From contig NC_081544.1 of assembly GCF_901000735.1 (NCBI RefSeq), positions 36,407,235 to 36,471,234 on the forward strand: a DNA stretch of 64,000 bases. Direction: 5' to 3'. This document shows positions 1 through 10,965 of the stretch, one piece after another; the stretch's first letter is position 1; each line of letters starts with the position of its first letter. The position numbers and the translations under genes were made by a program. Source of the DNA: Corylus avellana (lineage: Eukaryota > Streptophyta > Magnoliopsida > Fagales > Betulaceae). Below the pieces are notes generated by a model, which saw only the letters and a program-made list of their open reading frames with translations, did no database searches and had not been told where the DNA came from.

Positions 1-43
1 TTTTTACCAGTGACCTATCAAAAAGTTAACTAAAACTGTCAAA

Positions 44-45
<2 letters not shown>

Positions 46-84
<39 letters not shown>
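46..84. repeat. (AT)n microsatellite
   Basis: An uninterrupted run of about 19 AT dinucleotides at the left edge of the window. The rest of 1-1046 is AT-rich intergenic DNA with short A and T runs, and I see no gene in it. Confidence 0.95.
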
Positions 85-87
<3 letters not shown>

Positions 88-1046
88 ATTACTCTTGTTC
101 TTGCTCTCTTTTCAATCAAAGGGAGATGATCACTGCACTCAAAGTCTCAAATGCTACCTTAAAAAGCAAAAAAAAAAAAAAGAGTCTCATAACTGTCTAG
201 GTACGGACCATGCAGTGGATTCATTGTAAATGGATCCGTTTACCAAGCCGAAACTGTTTACTCGTTCTTTTACTTTTTGCCTTTATTTTTACTTTGTACT
301 CTTTTTGTTTTTTTGTACTGTATTGTACATGGATCCGTTTCCAAGCGTTATTTTCCTTTTTGCCTTTATTTTTCTTATCCCATAATTTTGTTAGTTAGAA
401 TGAAAGCCAGATTCAATCTCAAATCTCTAGTAAATTATTAAGAAACTTCAATTAAAATATAGTTATTTTTGGTATAAATAACAACAACAAAAAACTCCGT
501 ATACCTAATTAAATTGAATTGCAACAAGAATAAGACACTAGATAGTTGATGGATTGAGATTTTCAGTAATTTATTGTCTGAATTACTAGTGTGAAAAAAT
601 CTTTAAAAAATTACCTGCACAATCAAGCGGTGGACTATTCAAAACATATTTGAACAAGTAAATTTCATAAGAAGAAAGGCACATGATGTGATGGATCTGC
701 GCATCAGCTTCTTCCCCATAGAAAGATAAGCTTTGATATGTTAGTATGGTACGCTCATGCCATCTTATTTATCATGTCTTCTCCTTGTCTGCCTTCTTTA
801 TGCATACTATTATTATCACAACATATAGGAACTACTTTTGTGGCAAGGAAGGACTGCGAGCACCAATTCATTTAAGATGCCATCTTATCATGCCTGCAAT
901 TACTTTAATTTAGTCCCTTCATTTTAAATGATCTATATATGTATATTAAAAAGAAGAAGAAAAAAAAAAAAACGTAAAATCAAATTAAGTTAGGAGTAGT
1001 CGTGCTAAAAATTGCTCAATAACCTCAAATAACAGTTAGAAGGAGG

Positions 1047-1173
1047 TGTTCCCAAGAGGTAGCTCAATCGACTGGGACCATACTTAATGAAGTGGAGGTC
1101 ACTAATTCGAATCTCCTTCTCCCTTTTTGTGTGGACATGTCAAAAAAAAAAAACAAAAAACAAAAAAAACAAA
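1047..1173 (+). mobile_element. tRNA-derived SINE
   Basis: The head carries a pol III A-box-like tract (tagctcaatcgactgg, about 1060) and a B-box-like tract (aattcgaatctcc, about 1103). These are followed by a short body ending in acatgtc and an A-rich tail (1142-1173). The same head, body and acatgtc end recur in reverse orientation near 35419, 37720, 40764, 43083 and 46713, which defines a family. A clear target-site duplication is not visible here; only 'aacagt' repeats on the two sides. The tRNA-like boxes and A tail identify it as a SINE, but I cannot give a published family name. Confidence 0.75.
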
Positions 1174-1432
1174 CAGTGAATAGGTGCTTTCTAATTATAA
1201 CAACCAATTAAAATTTCACAGCAACAGCAACATAATATATCACTAAAATTAAGGACAACTATAAAAACATCAAACACAACAAGTGATGAATTGAAAACAT
1301 TTTGAAAAACTATATTTGTCCATGAGAATTAAATTATAATCCAAGCGTGAGATAATGAACTTGGTCTATTGTGAATTTTGTCATCCACCAGCCAATCAAT
1401 GAGTCCTTGGCTCCTTCATAAATAGCTGAAGC

Positions 1433-1512
1433 TAAACATGTTAGACTAGCAACCAAAATAATAAATTTAGAGTAAACATGTTAGACTAGCAACCAAAAGA
1501 ATAAATTTAGAG
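1433..1512. repeat. 40-bp tandem duplication
   Basis: Two adjacent copies of a 40-bp unit beginning taaacatgttagactagc (1433 and 1473) differ at one or two bases. They lie in intergenic DNA. The rest of 1174-2770 holds only AT-rich sequence, T tracts and (AT)n, with no gene I can support. Confidence 0.85.
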
Positions 1513-2773
1513 AAATTTCATACACAATACTTTTATTACACTTTTATTAATGCAATGCTATCAAGCAGTCTTTGGATAAGTTATTGTTAAAAAAAAAAAA
1601 AAAATTAAAAGCTGATTGATAATATCACATCAGCAAAATGAAATAAAAGTGAGGCATAAGTACTCAAAAATTAGATGAGTCGTGATATTACATTCATATC
1701 TCACTCCTATCTTATTTATCTCACTTGAAAAAGATTTATGCTGTTAAGCAATCCTAGGATAAGTGAGGCATAGAGGCGTTTTTGCAATCATACTCTAAAA
1801 ATTTAAAAATTTATAATGTCAGTATCTCATGTTTTGCTCTTTTTTTAATTACATCCTTACTATCGAGGTTTAGGGTTAAATCATATAGTAAATAGGTAAA
1901 ATCTTCCTTATACTCCTATAAAACTAATAAAAATACTAAATTTTCATTATCATTATTATTATTATTTTTTTTTATTTTTTATTTTTTTTTTAAAAAGCTT
2001 TATGGCTATGGGCATGTTGACCCACAACGGACCTTAGTTCCTGGCCTTGGTCGTGGGTCACATGACCCACTACTTGTGTTCTATTTTTTAAAATTTATTT
2101 TAAAACGATTTTGGAGATTTTGACATCTTTAAACCCTGAAATTGAAAAGAGAAAATTATTGGGATACTAACATTATAATTTTTAAAATTTGAAGGATATG
2201 ATTGTAAAAAATGCTTACACTTCAAGAAGGGTAAGAATATTTTTTTTATTTTCTTAACAAATATATATATATTGAATGACTTAACAAATATTGATGAGCA
2301 ATGATATACAGACATATCAACTCAGTAAAATAAGGTGCAATACGTGGCATTATTCGTTTAAACCAAATTAGTGAGAGTATTCACATTCTGCTCAGTAAAT
2401 ATTTTGCTATATTTTTGTCAAAAGACTATATTTATCTATTTTAGCTACCTACTTTTTTAAAGCACACACATTCGGCTCGCCCTAATCGTCAATTTGTACT
2501 ACTCTTGAGAGAAGGTAAAATAATTATTTAATTAGACGAGAGATAGTGGACGATTTTTCTATGATATATTATATACATTACTCAGCAAATTTGCTTAATA
2601 CTGTAACTCCTCAAAAAATAGTTGAATATTTTGTTGAGCCCGGCTGGGGTATGTTCTTAGCTACATGGCTCTACAAAATAACCGAACGCGGATGTGAATG
2701 CTCTGAGGGGCATGAGTTGTTTACTTACGGTTGGCAGCGATTGCGACCTCTAAGCTCACAAACCAAATTATCA

Positions 2774-2921
2774 TGGGCTCCATGAAAACAGAAGGGGCCA
2801 GCTTTGAACTGAATCCACCTGGGTTTCCCCACTTTGCTGGCCCCAAAAACTGTGGCTTAGAAGCTCATTATTTGTTAGGCTCAAGGTGGGCTCAGAGACT
2901 CGAGTTTCAATAATTTGGGCC
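2774..2921 (+). promoter_or_regulatory. Proximal promoter of the SWSAP1-like gene with site II (TGGGCY) motifs
   Basis: Three TGGGCY motifs lie within 240 bp upstream of the start codon: tgggct at 2774 and 2887, and tgggcc at 2916, the last beside an alternating cacgcgcgcgcg tract. TGGGCY 'site II' elements are known in plant promoters of proliferation and DNA-maintenance genes, which fits a recombination-repair gene. No TATA box was recognised. The assignment is by motif and position only. Confidence 0.45.
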
Positions 2922-3010
2922 ACGCGCGCGCGAACAGAAACACAAGCACAAGCCACAAAAGAAAGAAAAAGATTATTGGCAGTGACAGGGTTGAGCGTGT
3001 TTAGACGAAT

Positions 3011-4368
3011 ATGGTAGAGAGGTTCTTCTCCGTGAGGCAGGCGGACCGCCTCAACGACAACCAATCCGATCCAATTGCGCTTCTCTCCGGGCCTCCTTCC
3101 TGGTAAGTCCTATCATCTATCCATCTCTCTGAATGATTTGTCTTTGAATTCTCTCTGACTTATGCGTGGATTTGCAGCGGAAAGACCTCGTTGCTATTCC
3201 AGTTCGCATTCAACTCCGCGTCACAATGCAACCGCCACGTGGTGTTCATATGCAACCGGCGCAAGTTAGAAAGCAAACCCCCCTATCTCTCTCAGGTGCT
3301 TCTTAGTTCTGTCTTCTCTCACACAATTACAAACAAGGTACAAATTACTGTGTATTCTTCTTCTCTCACGCTTTCAATTCTGTTAATAAATATTTCATTT
3401 TCAGGGCATTGACCCGTCCTCGGATACCTTTCAGCGTATACAAATGAAGTAAGCAATCAAACCTTTTGAAGGAAAAAACCTTACTATATAGCAGTTTTTA
3501 ATTCTGTTTAGAATTTTAAATGTTCTCAAAGATATGTGGACGATGAAGAAGGAATTAAAAATTACTTTGCTGCATTCCACCTGCATGATACATTTCCTGC
3601 AGCGGTTGTTGTCGATGATTTTGGAGACTTGTTTGTGGAAAGGTACGTATTTTGTTTATCATGTAAGAAAGTGCATAGGGAGATTTTGTATGTGTTAAAC
3701 TAGTACATTTGTGAGTGATTAAGTCCACATCGCTTTTAATCACCAAAATGACCGATTGGTATAATATGATTGGATTAAAATCCTTAGGTTTTATCTAAAT
3801 CTCCTTATTAGCCGATATTGCCTGTAAATTCTCAAAGGAGCTGCCAAGAGAAATATAACAATCCTCGCGGAAGAGACTTGGCAATGGTTCGGACTCTAGC
3901 TTTGTGTCACAACGCAGTTAATCATGCAAAGTGAGTGAACAATTTGACCATTATTAATGTTAACTTGTGTTGCTTAATTATTCCTCTGTGAGAAGTTGTA
4001 TATATGGTGGTAGTAAGACGGGGCCTTGCAAGCTTCTGCTGTCAGACACACACCACGGAGACTCCCCGAGGCTGCTCTTCATCTACAAGAGATGGGTACC
4101 AGCCATTTTCACAATTAGAGGTTGGCTTGGTCGTTAAAAGGCACTCTTACTCTTGGGTTGTTTATTGATCCATCTTGTATGCTTTTACGCACGAGGTTGT
4201 ATTGGGATTTTTGTGCTGCATGCAGGTGATGGCTCAGGATCGTTTTTTCTGATGAAAAGCAACAGCAGCTCGGGGAGTGGCAGCTCAGTGAGGACGAGAA
4301 CTGCAAACTACTCCATCGCTCTGCAGTATCTGTTTTTGGAGGAGATCACCCAAGACAGTGAACTGTAA
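3011..4368 (+). CDS. SWSAP1: SWSAP1-like RecA-fold ATPase (RAD51-paralogue-like)
   Basis: Seven coding exons: 3011-3102, 3178-3295, 3405-3448, 3532-3642, 3838-3930, 4014-4120, 4226-4368. They sum to 708 nt (235 aa) with consistent phases and GT-AG introns. A Walker A motif, GPPSCGKT (residues 27-34), is assembled across the first intron. A Walker B strand, VVVDD (110-114), is followed by FGDLF. The order P-loop, VVFICNRR strand, 'DPSSDTFQRIQMKY' segment and Walker B matches animal SWSAP1 (229 aa in human), which partners the SWIM-domain protein SWS1 and supports RAD51 filaments in homologous recombination. Plant members are usually annotated only as P-loop NTPases. The C-terminus is serine-rich (SNSSSGSGSS). 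The function is inferred from family resemblance. The start is the first ATG and lies just downstream of the site II promoter motifs. Confidence 0.75.
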
Positions 4369-5566
4369 TTGCATATATATCTAGGTAGTTTTTTCAGAGT
4401 ACTCTCTGCTGAATGAACTGTACTGTGTTGCTGTCATTTTTTTTTAATTTTTTTTTATTTTTTTCAGTTTTTCTGTCGGCATTGTAACTTCTTATTCAGT
4501 AGAGACACTTAACTTTGTGATATTTACATCTTATTCTGCAATGTTTTTAAGCTTTTCCCTTTGGCATTGTAAAGGAAAAAAAGCTTAATATTTCTGGTGG
4601 CTTTCGCAGGTGAAATTGCTGCATCATAAGCCCAAGACTTGATGGCAGTTTCAAATATGTAAAACCTAAAAGTTGAAATTCTTCGCACCTATCTTTACCT
4701 ATTGTTAAGAATATATTACTACACCTATAATTTTCTTAATTGTTTTGCTTTAATTGTAATGCACCCGCCCTTTAGTTGCGTTGCTTAATTGTTTTGCTAT
4801 GTTTAATAGTTTTGCTTATATTTGTATATCTTGGTTTGTGCTTTTATATATTAGATTAGATTAGATTCCTTTAATTGAACAATGATATTTTTTGTGTGTG
4901 TGTGTCTCAATAGAATTATTGAGAGACAATAATTTTTTATTTTTTTTAAAAAAAGGGTCAAAGTTTTTCACTGCATCTGCATGCTCAACCAGAAAATTAC
5001 GAGTGCGAGGCCTATGCGTGGCATTTGTGGAGAGGTGAGCAATCACATTGACAGCTGTAAGGGGATAACTAACAGTTGATTTTGCTCCCCACGCTTTTTT
5101 AAATAAAATCTTTAGGAGCATGCAACACTTTTTGGCCCCAGGTGCATGACCTCTCTGAGTACCCTTAGCAGTCAGTCAGCATCCCCACCACATGCCTTTT
5201 CTCAGACTTTTCATGCTCCGTAGGCATCTACACCGCATGAGGATACATTTTGTCACACGCTTTAGGCAAGACAAACTAAATTATTTGTATTGTTTCTTTT
5301 ACCACTTGCATAAACACAAACTTAACACCCAAAAAAGCTTTAAAACAAAAATTTGAAGGCAAGATGAACGCTTTAAGAACGGCTGTTAGGACTCATATTG
5401 ATCTGGTCATTTGAAATCACCATCAAAAGCTAGTGCATTAGCTTAAGCCATTCCTCACATTTCCCCTTTGAAACTTGTGTTAGTTCTGGGCACTATTAGA
5501 TCATAGCTTTAGCTGTGCAATACCCAAATGCAATACACTTTATTTGGGCCATTCATGGCTGCAGAA

Positions 5567-5690
5567 GTGGTTTGGCACCCAAAACCGGCCTCTATGGGAG
5601 GCCAAACCACCCCTTGACCAAAAGAGTGATTCGGTCACCCCAAACTAGCAAATAGGAGTGGCCACCAATGGGGTGGTTTGGCAACCCCAA
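5567..5690. repeat. Short GC-rich inverted repeat (hairpin) cluster
   Basis: gtggtttggc (5567-5576) is mirrored by gccaaaccac (5601-5610), and a further ggggtggtttggc lies near 5669. The sequence is much more GC-rich than its surroundings. It resembles the gtggcc/ccaccc hairpins at 50027-50103, suggesting fragments of one repeat family. Around it, 4369-6044 contains only the SWSAP1 3' flank and non-coding AT-rich DNA. Confidence 0.5.
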
Positions 5691-6044
5691 CTCCAACCCT
5701 CCTTTTGTTTTTCTTTTTAATTTACTATCACAATTTGGACCGTCCATTTGGTCAAATAAAATGTAATGCACTGGATCTCAATCCAGGCTATCCAGCTAAA
5801 AAAGCACCAGTTCAGAAGTTACTGACACCCATGTTGGAACAACTAAATGTTGTTCTCTGTTGAACATAAAAGCTAGTAATGTTGCACCAAAACCAGAAAG
5901 GTGTCACAAAGATGCAACAGAATATTGTACTCAATCCAATTGCTAATGGGAAGTAAGTGAAGTTATTCTAGTGTAACGTAACACAAAAGAGACAATTTTG
6001 TTTTCAAGAGCCATCAAAAAAATACATTCTAACAAATCACCTAG

Positions 6045-6275
6045 AGTCTGTTTGGAATTGCATTTGAAAGTCTTAAAAGTGCCTTTAATACTCAAAAAGC
6101 TCGTTTGAAGAAAAAAATATTTGTTTGGTAAAAAAATTAAAAGCACTTTTAAGGATCCAAAAAGCCTAAAAATAACCAAAACGTACTTTTGGTAAAAGCT
6201 TAAAAATGAAGTTTTTGCCCAAAAACATTTTTTGACTTAAAAACTCTATTTCTAAAACACAATTCCAAACAAACT
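6045..6275. mobile_element. MITE with 16-bp terminal inverted repeats and 5-bp TSD
   Basis: The 231-bp element begins agtctgtttggaattg and ends caattccaaacaaact, which are 16-bp terminal inverted repeats with one mismatch. It is flanked by the direct repeat cctag (6040-6044 and 6276-6280), read as a target-site duplication. The interior is A/T-rich, without an ORF, and partly palindromic. A related sequence in inverted orientation lies at 23662-23867. The superfamily is not certain: the TIR style is hAT-like, but the visible TSD is only 5 bp. Confidence 0.7.
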
Positions 6276-6830
6276 CCTAGTATGTTATAGATAAAGTGGA
6301 GAGGAGTTTCAGTTGGATGACACAACATGATATTTTAGAGGTCTGAACGCAGCCTACAAGGCATAAGCAGATTCCATATGGTAAGTTGGTCATAAAGCAA
6401 AAGGCAAAAATAAAGAGAATTGCCTAATTTTAAGTTAAAAAGGACTCGTGATTCCCAAAAAGTGATGTCCAATAAAGACAGCCACCCAAACCCCACCATC
6501 ATTAGAATGTAAAAGCATAATAATGCAAATGTCCCCGCATCATTATCTGATCAAACAGTCACCTCTTGAATACCAGCTTCCTCACTAAAAATATATCAGT
6601 TATGTACAGAGCTCCGTATGATCATACAGATATGGAAAAGAGGCAAGAAAGAAGCAAAACAATACAAAATGCAGCAATCACAACCACAACACCATGACAA
6701 ATTTGCAGTTTGTAAGAGAGATTACTCCACATGTATTGCAAACTAGATCCCTAAAAGCAAAATTCCAATAATTCCAATTTCCAAATTCTACAGAAACTGA
6801 AGATTCAATGGTTTATACTTACAATTTCCT

Positions 6831-8349
6831 TCAAAAACTGTGCAGTTGGGTTAGCATGTGAACAAGCTCATCACTGGAAGGCCTGTCTGCAGGACAATCA
6901 GATAGGCAAACAACAGCTATTCTCACTGCCATCAGCATCTCATCCTCCTCCCCTTCTTCCCCAAGAATACTCCTGTCTAGTGCTTCTCGTGCCTCCCCTG
7001 CTTGCTGCAAATGCCGGAGCCACTGTCCCAAACTCCCCCTGCCAACCGGTTCTCTAAATAATGGATCAGTAGGGTCTCTACCAGTTAACAGAACACCCAA
7101 TATCATCCCAAAACTGAAAACATCGCTCTTATCAGTATACCTGTTTCAAATGGAAATCTAATGGTCAGTTGCAACCAAAATACTTATGGATAACTAGAGG
7201 TCCTCTCAACAACAATTATTTACAAACATTGGGGGGGAAAATTCAACTTCACCGTAGCTACTAGAATCTAACTTGGTAATTTCAACAGCAGAAAAAACAC
7301 CCATTTGAGGTCTAGAATGTTTAAAGAAACAAGATGATCTTTTTTCTTGTAGCAATCAAATTAACAGAGAAAGGACTACTTGTTGAATTAATTGCTCATC
7401 ACTACTACAACATGGAGAATTGCAGAGAAATTTCTACAAATCTTTTAAATCATTAAAATTAATGTTATTACCTGCAATCTCGGACAGACTCTGGGGCATT
7501 GTAGCCAGATGTTGCTCTATCCAAGTGGGGTATGAGCTTAGCCAACCCACAATCTCCCAACCTGGGTTGAAACTCGGCGTCCAACATCACATTGGTAGAT
7601 TTCAAGTTATAGTGAAGAACCTGAGGATCACACTCAAAATGAAGATACTGAAGCCCCTTCACAACCCCAACCGCAATCCTAAGGCGCACCTCCCATCCAA
7701 GCTGCAACTGATTATCTCTAACTCTATGCATAGCATCCTCAAGACTCCCGCCCGGGACATAATCATAGACCAAAGAGAATCCACCGCCAGCCCCGCGAAC
7801 ATAAGCCCTTAGGCTCATCAAATTTCTGTGTCTCAAACCGGCAAGCATTTCCAGCTCCTGCTGTATCTTTCTCTTCACCGACCTCTCCGGTGAACCGCCC
7901 TCAAACGGTTCGAGCCTCTTGACGGCGATTATAAGCCCGTTGTCGAGCACGGTCCGGTAGTATTTACCGTTGGGGCTTGACCCCAGCAAGTGGTTCTCAT
8001 TGGCGAGAGCAGCTTGGAGCGTCTTGGGGTCGATTTTGGGAGAGAATATGACGGGGCCTTTGAGAAGTGGGGTTCGGTTGAGGTACCGGACGAAGCTGCG
8101 GACTATGAGAGCGAAGACGAAAGCACCAACCAAACCGGTTACTGCTCCTAGTGTAACGCTGACAAGAATTCTTCTGAGTCCGTTTTGGTATTTGGGCGGC
8201 GAAGGCTCGGAGGAGATGTGCTTTGTGGTTCTCTCTTGGCAGTACCCAGTGGTGTAGTGAAAGCAGAATGAAACCAACAGCAAAAGAAGAGTAACGAGTT
8301 TGTTGTTGCAAACGTAGAGGGTGTATCTGTATCTTCTTCTTTTCTCCAT
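6831..8349 (-). CDS. CRN: CORYNE (CRN/SOL2) receptor-like pseudokinase
   Basis: Two exons on the minus strand (8349-7472 and 7140-6831) give 395 aa, close to the 401 aa of Arabidopsis CRN, with near-identical stretches such as LGQWLRHLQQ and DRPSSDELVHMLTQLHSF. Layout: hydrophobic N-terminal segment (about 18-30), short extracellular part, transmembrane helix (about 61-84), then a cytoplasmic kinase-like domain. The ATP-site lysine is kept (AVK, residue 144). The catalytic HRD is HYN (246-248) and DFG is DCG (266-268), so it lacks the usual catalytic residues, as known for CRN. CRN pairs with CLAVATA2 at the plasma membrane to relay CLE-peptide signals that restrict stem-cell number. An in-frame ATG 105 nt upstream (8454) would add 35 residues. 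I chose 8349 because MEKRRR matches the known N-terminus. Confidence 0.93.
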
Positions 8350-10965
8350 TCTTTTGTGCGCTAAGCCACAAATCTCAGAACCCAGGGAGAGAGGAGAGAG
8401 AGAAAGAGGGAGCTTTAAGCTATATGCCTTGAAATGTATATGTTCAAGGTGCAAAATTAGCTAATGGCTTTTCAGCATCCCGGGAGCCTGAGAATGAAAA
8501 TGAGAAAACCTCAAACGCTCACAAAATATATTTTTAGGTCCCTCCTCTAATTAAGATGCATGAAAAACAGAGAAAAATCCTACCTTCAAGTTGAGCCCTC
8601 AAAGGGCTTCAACCCATCAGAGAAGCTTCGATGTGCTTGAGACTGGCGCGCATATCAGATTAAAAGAAAGAACGAATTTTGAATGAAAAATCTCAGAAGA
8701 AAGACGCAAAGAATCATTTCGTCATCGATTCCCATCTTTTTCTCACTCACCCGAAAAAATTCTTTTACTTATCCGAGCTTGAATGTGAATCTTTTACCTC
8801 TAAAATTCCACTCTTCACCATCAAATAAGAGGTGTGGTTACTTTAATAGCCCCAAGTAAAGACACCCAGAAATTATTATTTTCCCTGTTAAAAAATTTGC
8901 AACCTCCTCAAAAATGCAAGACCCGGAAATAAATTTTTTATTATTATATCTTTTTTTTCTTGTTAGGATTAGCAAAAGCTCAAAGACTCGCAGATTCAAA
9001 GTCAGACAGATTTTCAGTAAGTAAACCTAACCCAGCGACTTGTTATCCTCACAACATGTTCTACCATCGCTGTCCTTGAAAACTCGAAACACAAACAAAA
9101 CCCAATGAGAATTGGGTACCTCTCTCTCTCTCTCTGTCTGACTGTCTCTGTGTCTCTGCCTGACCATTCCTCTGTGGACAAAACTGGGTTCCCGCCTTTC
9201 GGAGAGACACATTACTGAAGTGGGGTCCAGTGCCACGTTGGCGGAAGGCATTGCTCGCGTCGCTATCACGAGGGGGGGCGAAAGCAAGAGACATCGAGCT
9301 GTGTGCAAGAAGCTAGACGAGGTGAGGGATCCCCGCCGTTGGTTTAGGTTGGGATGAGATCGGAACCGTTGATTGGGGAACCACGGGAATTTGTGCTAAT
9401 GTGGCTTTTTGTGATTATAGAAATGCCACCGTCTTATCGCGTGGATTAGCAACGTTTTTCACTTTTCTCATCGAATAATTGCTTTTCCCTTCTCTTTTCT
9501 TCGTTGCCCAAATAATTAAAAATAAAAAAAATAAAAAAATTCTTTTCTTTTTTATTTTTAAACTGAATTATGAAGAATTTTTTAAGCCTTTATCTTTTCT
9601 TTGTGTCCCGGTAGGGTATGGGGACGAGTGAAAGGCCAACACGTGTGCACGTGTGGGCTTTTTGAACAGGGAAATGCACTGTAGCAGAGCTTTTTACAAT
9701 GCTTTTACCTCGAGCCTCACGGGCATTCTCGCCTTATTCCCCACAGTTTTTACCATCATGATGTCGGGCCCCACGCCCATCCCGCAATGAACGAATTTCG
9801 TTTTTTTTTTTTTTTTATCTCCTGCTCTGTTTTTATGAACGGAATATATCAGTATCACCATCATTAACCACATTGTTGTGCAGTTGTGCTTCTACTAAGA
9901 AGTGGCGTGGCCCCCATCTCCCTTACTTCATTGCTTCATTGAAGCGTATATACTTCTCTTTGCACTAAATACCGAAATATACAAGGAAGTGAGAGTCAGG
10001 CCAGTTCTCGCTAAGTATATGTTGTATACTTATATTTGTCTCATAATTTTAAATAGAATACGATAAGAACATTAAACTGAAGGGAAGAAAAAGGAAGATA
10101 TACTGATATACATAAAGTGAAGCCGAGGATTTAGACCATTTTATAAAATGAGAAAAAGAGAAGGACAATATGGTTTCAGGGAAAATTAAAAAAAAGAAAA
10201 AAAGACGAAAGGAGTATGGTACTCATTTCCATAATGGACAAGATTCTTTACATTTCAAGTGAAATTATATATATATATATATAATGTCAACATATTCACC
10301 AGGTGAGATGTAGAGGATCTTGTTCTTTGTCATGGGGAACCCAGCGGCCAACTTGTCCAACTATGGTGACCTCTGCACAAGGCCACCCACGTTGCCCCAT
10401 CATTTTCGTGAAAAATTGTTACAAGCATACAGGAGCTTTTACAAGTAAAAATAAATAAAACCCAGAAGCGGATAGTTTGCATAAACGAGCATATAAAGTA
10501 ACACTATTTGTGCATCCAAAGACTTATAGCCACAATAAAGCTTCATTAAAAGAAACCAATGTACAAATGCACAATGCACTAAACTAAAATCATCATAGCT
10601 TCATTTTTTCTTTTTTCTTTTTTGGTAAAGTTAAATCATCACAGCTTCACCAAAGCGGAAGCAAACAAACTGAATAAACAAAAATACATGACATTACCAA
10701 GCCCTTTGGCTCATGGATATAAGTGCACTTCACTCTGATCAAAGGGGCCTTCTTAAATTACAAGCCTGCACACTCCCATGGGGCAGGCACGCCAACCTAC
10801 CACTCCTCTAAATCTTCGAAAAACACTGGTGACATTTCCTTCAATGGAGAACCAGCTCTCAAATTTATGAGATATAATTATACAAAATGCAATACCATCA
10901 TATCTTTCTCTTAACACTGTCCAGCTTTAATGTATTTGGCCTTCAGTAATATCTTGTTTCAGAAT
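8350..10965. other. Intergenic: CRN upstream region and AGD3 3' flank
   Basis: No gene is visible here. The sequence next to the CRN start (8350-8460) has a GA-rich tract on the plus strand, CT-rich when read in the CRN direction, and is probably 5' UTR. A short CT microsatellite lies at about 9121-9150. An (AT)n run is at about 10266-10283. The part from about 10500 to 10965 is the likely 3' UTR and downstream region of AGD3. Short open frames at 9027-9308 have no recognisable domains. Confidence 0.6.

Noticed and set aside
8350..8454. Upstream in-frame ATG at 8454 as the CRN start
   Set aside because: The extra 35 residues are low-complexity and do not match the family. The ATG at 8349 gives the known MxxRRR start and hydrophobic N-terminus.
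9027..9308. Two overlapping open frames of 77-93 residues upstream of CRN
   Set aside because: Arginine- and serine-rich translations through a CT/GA microsatellite, with no domain and no splice support.
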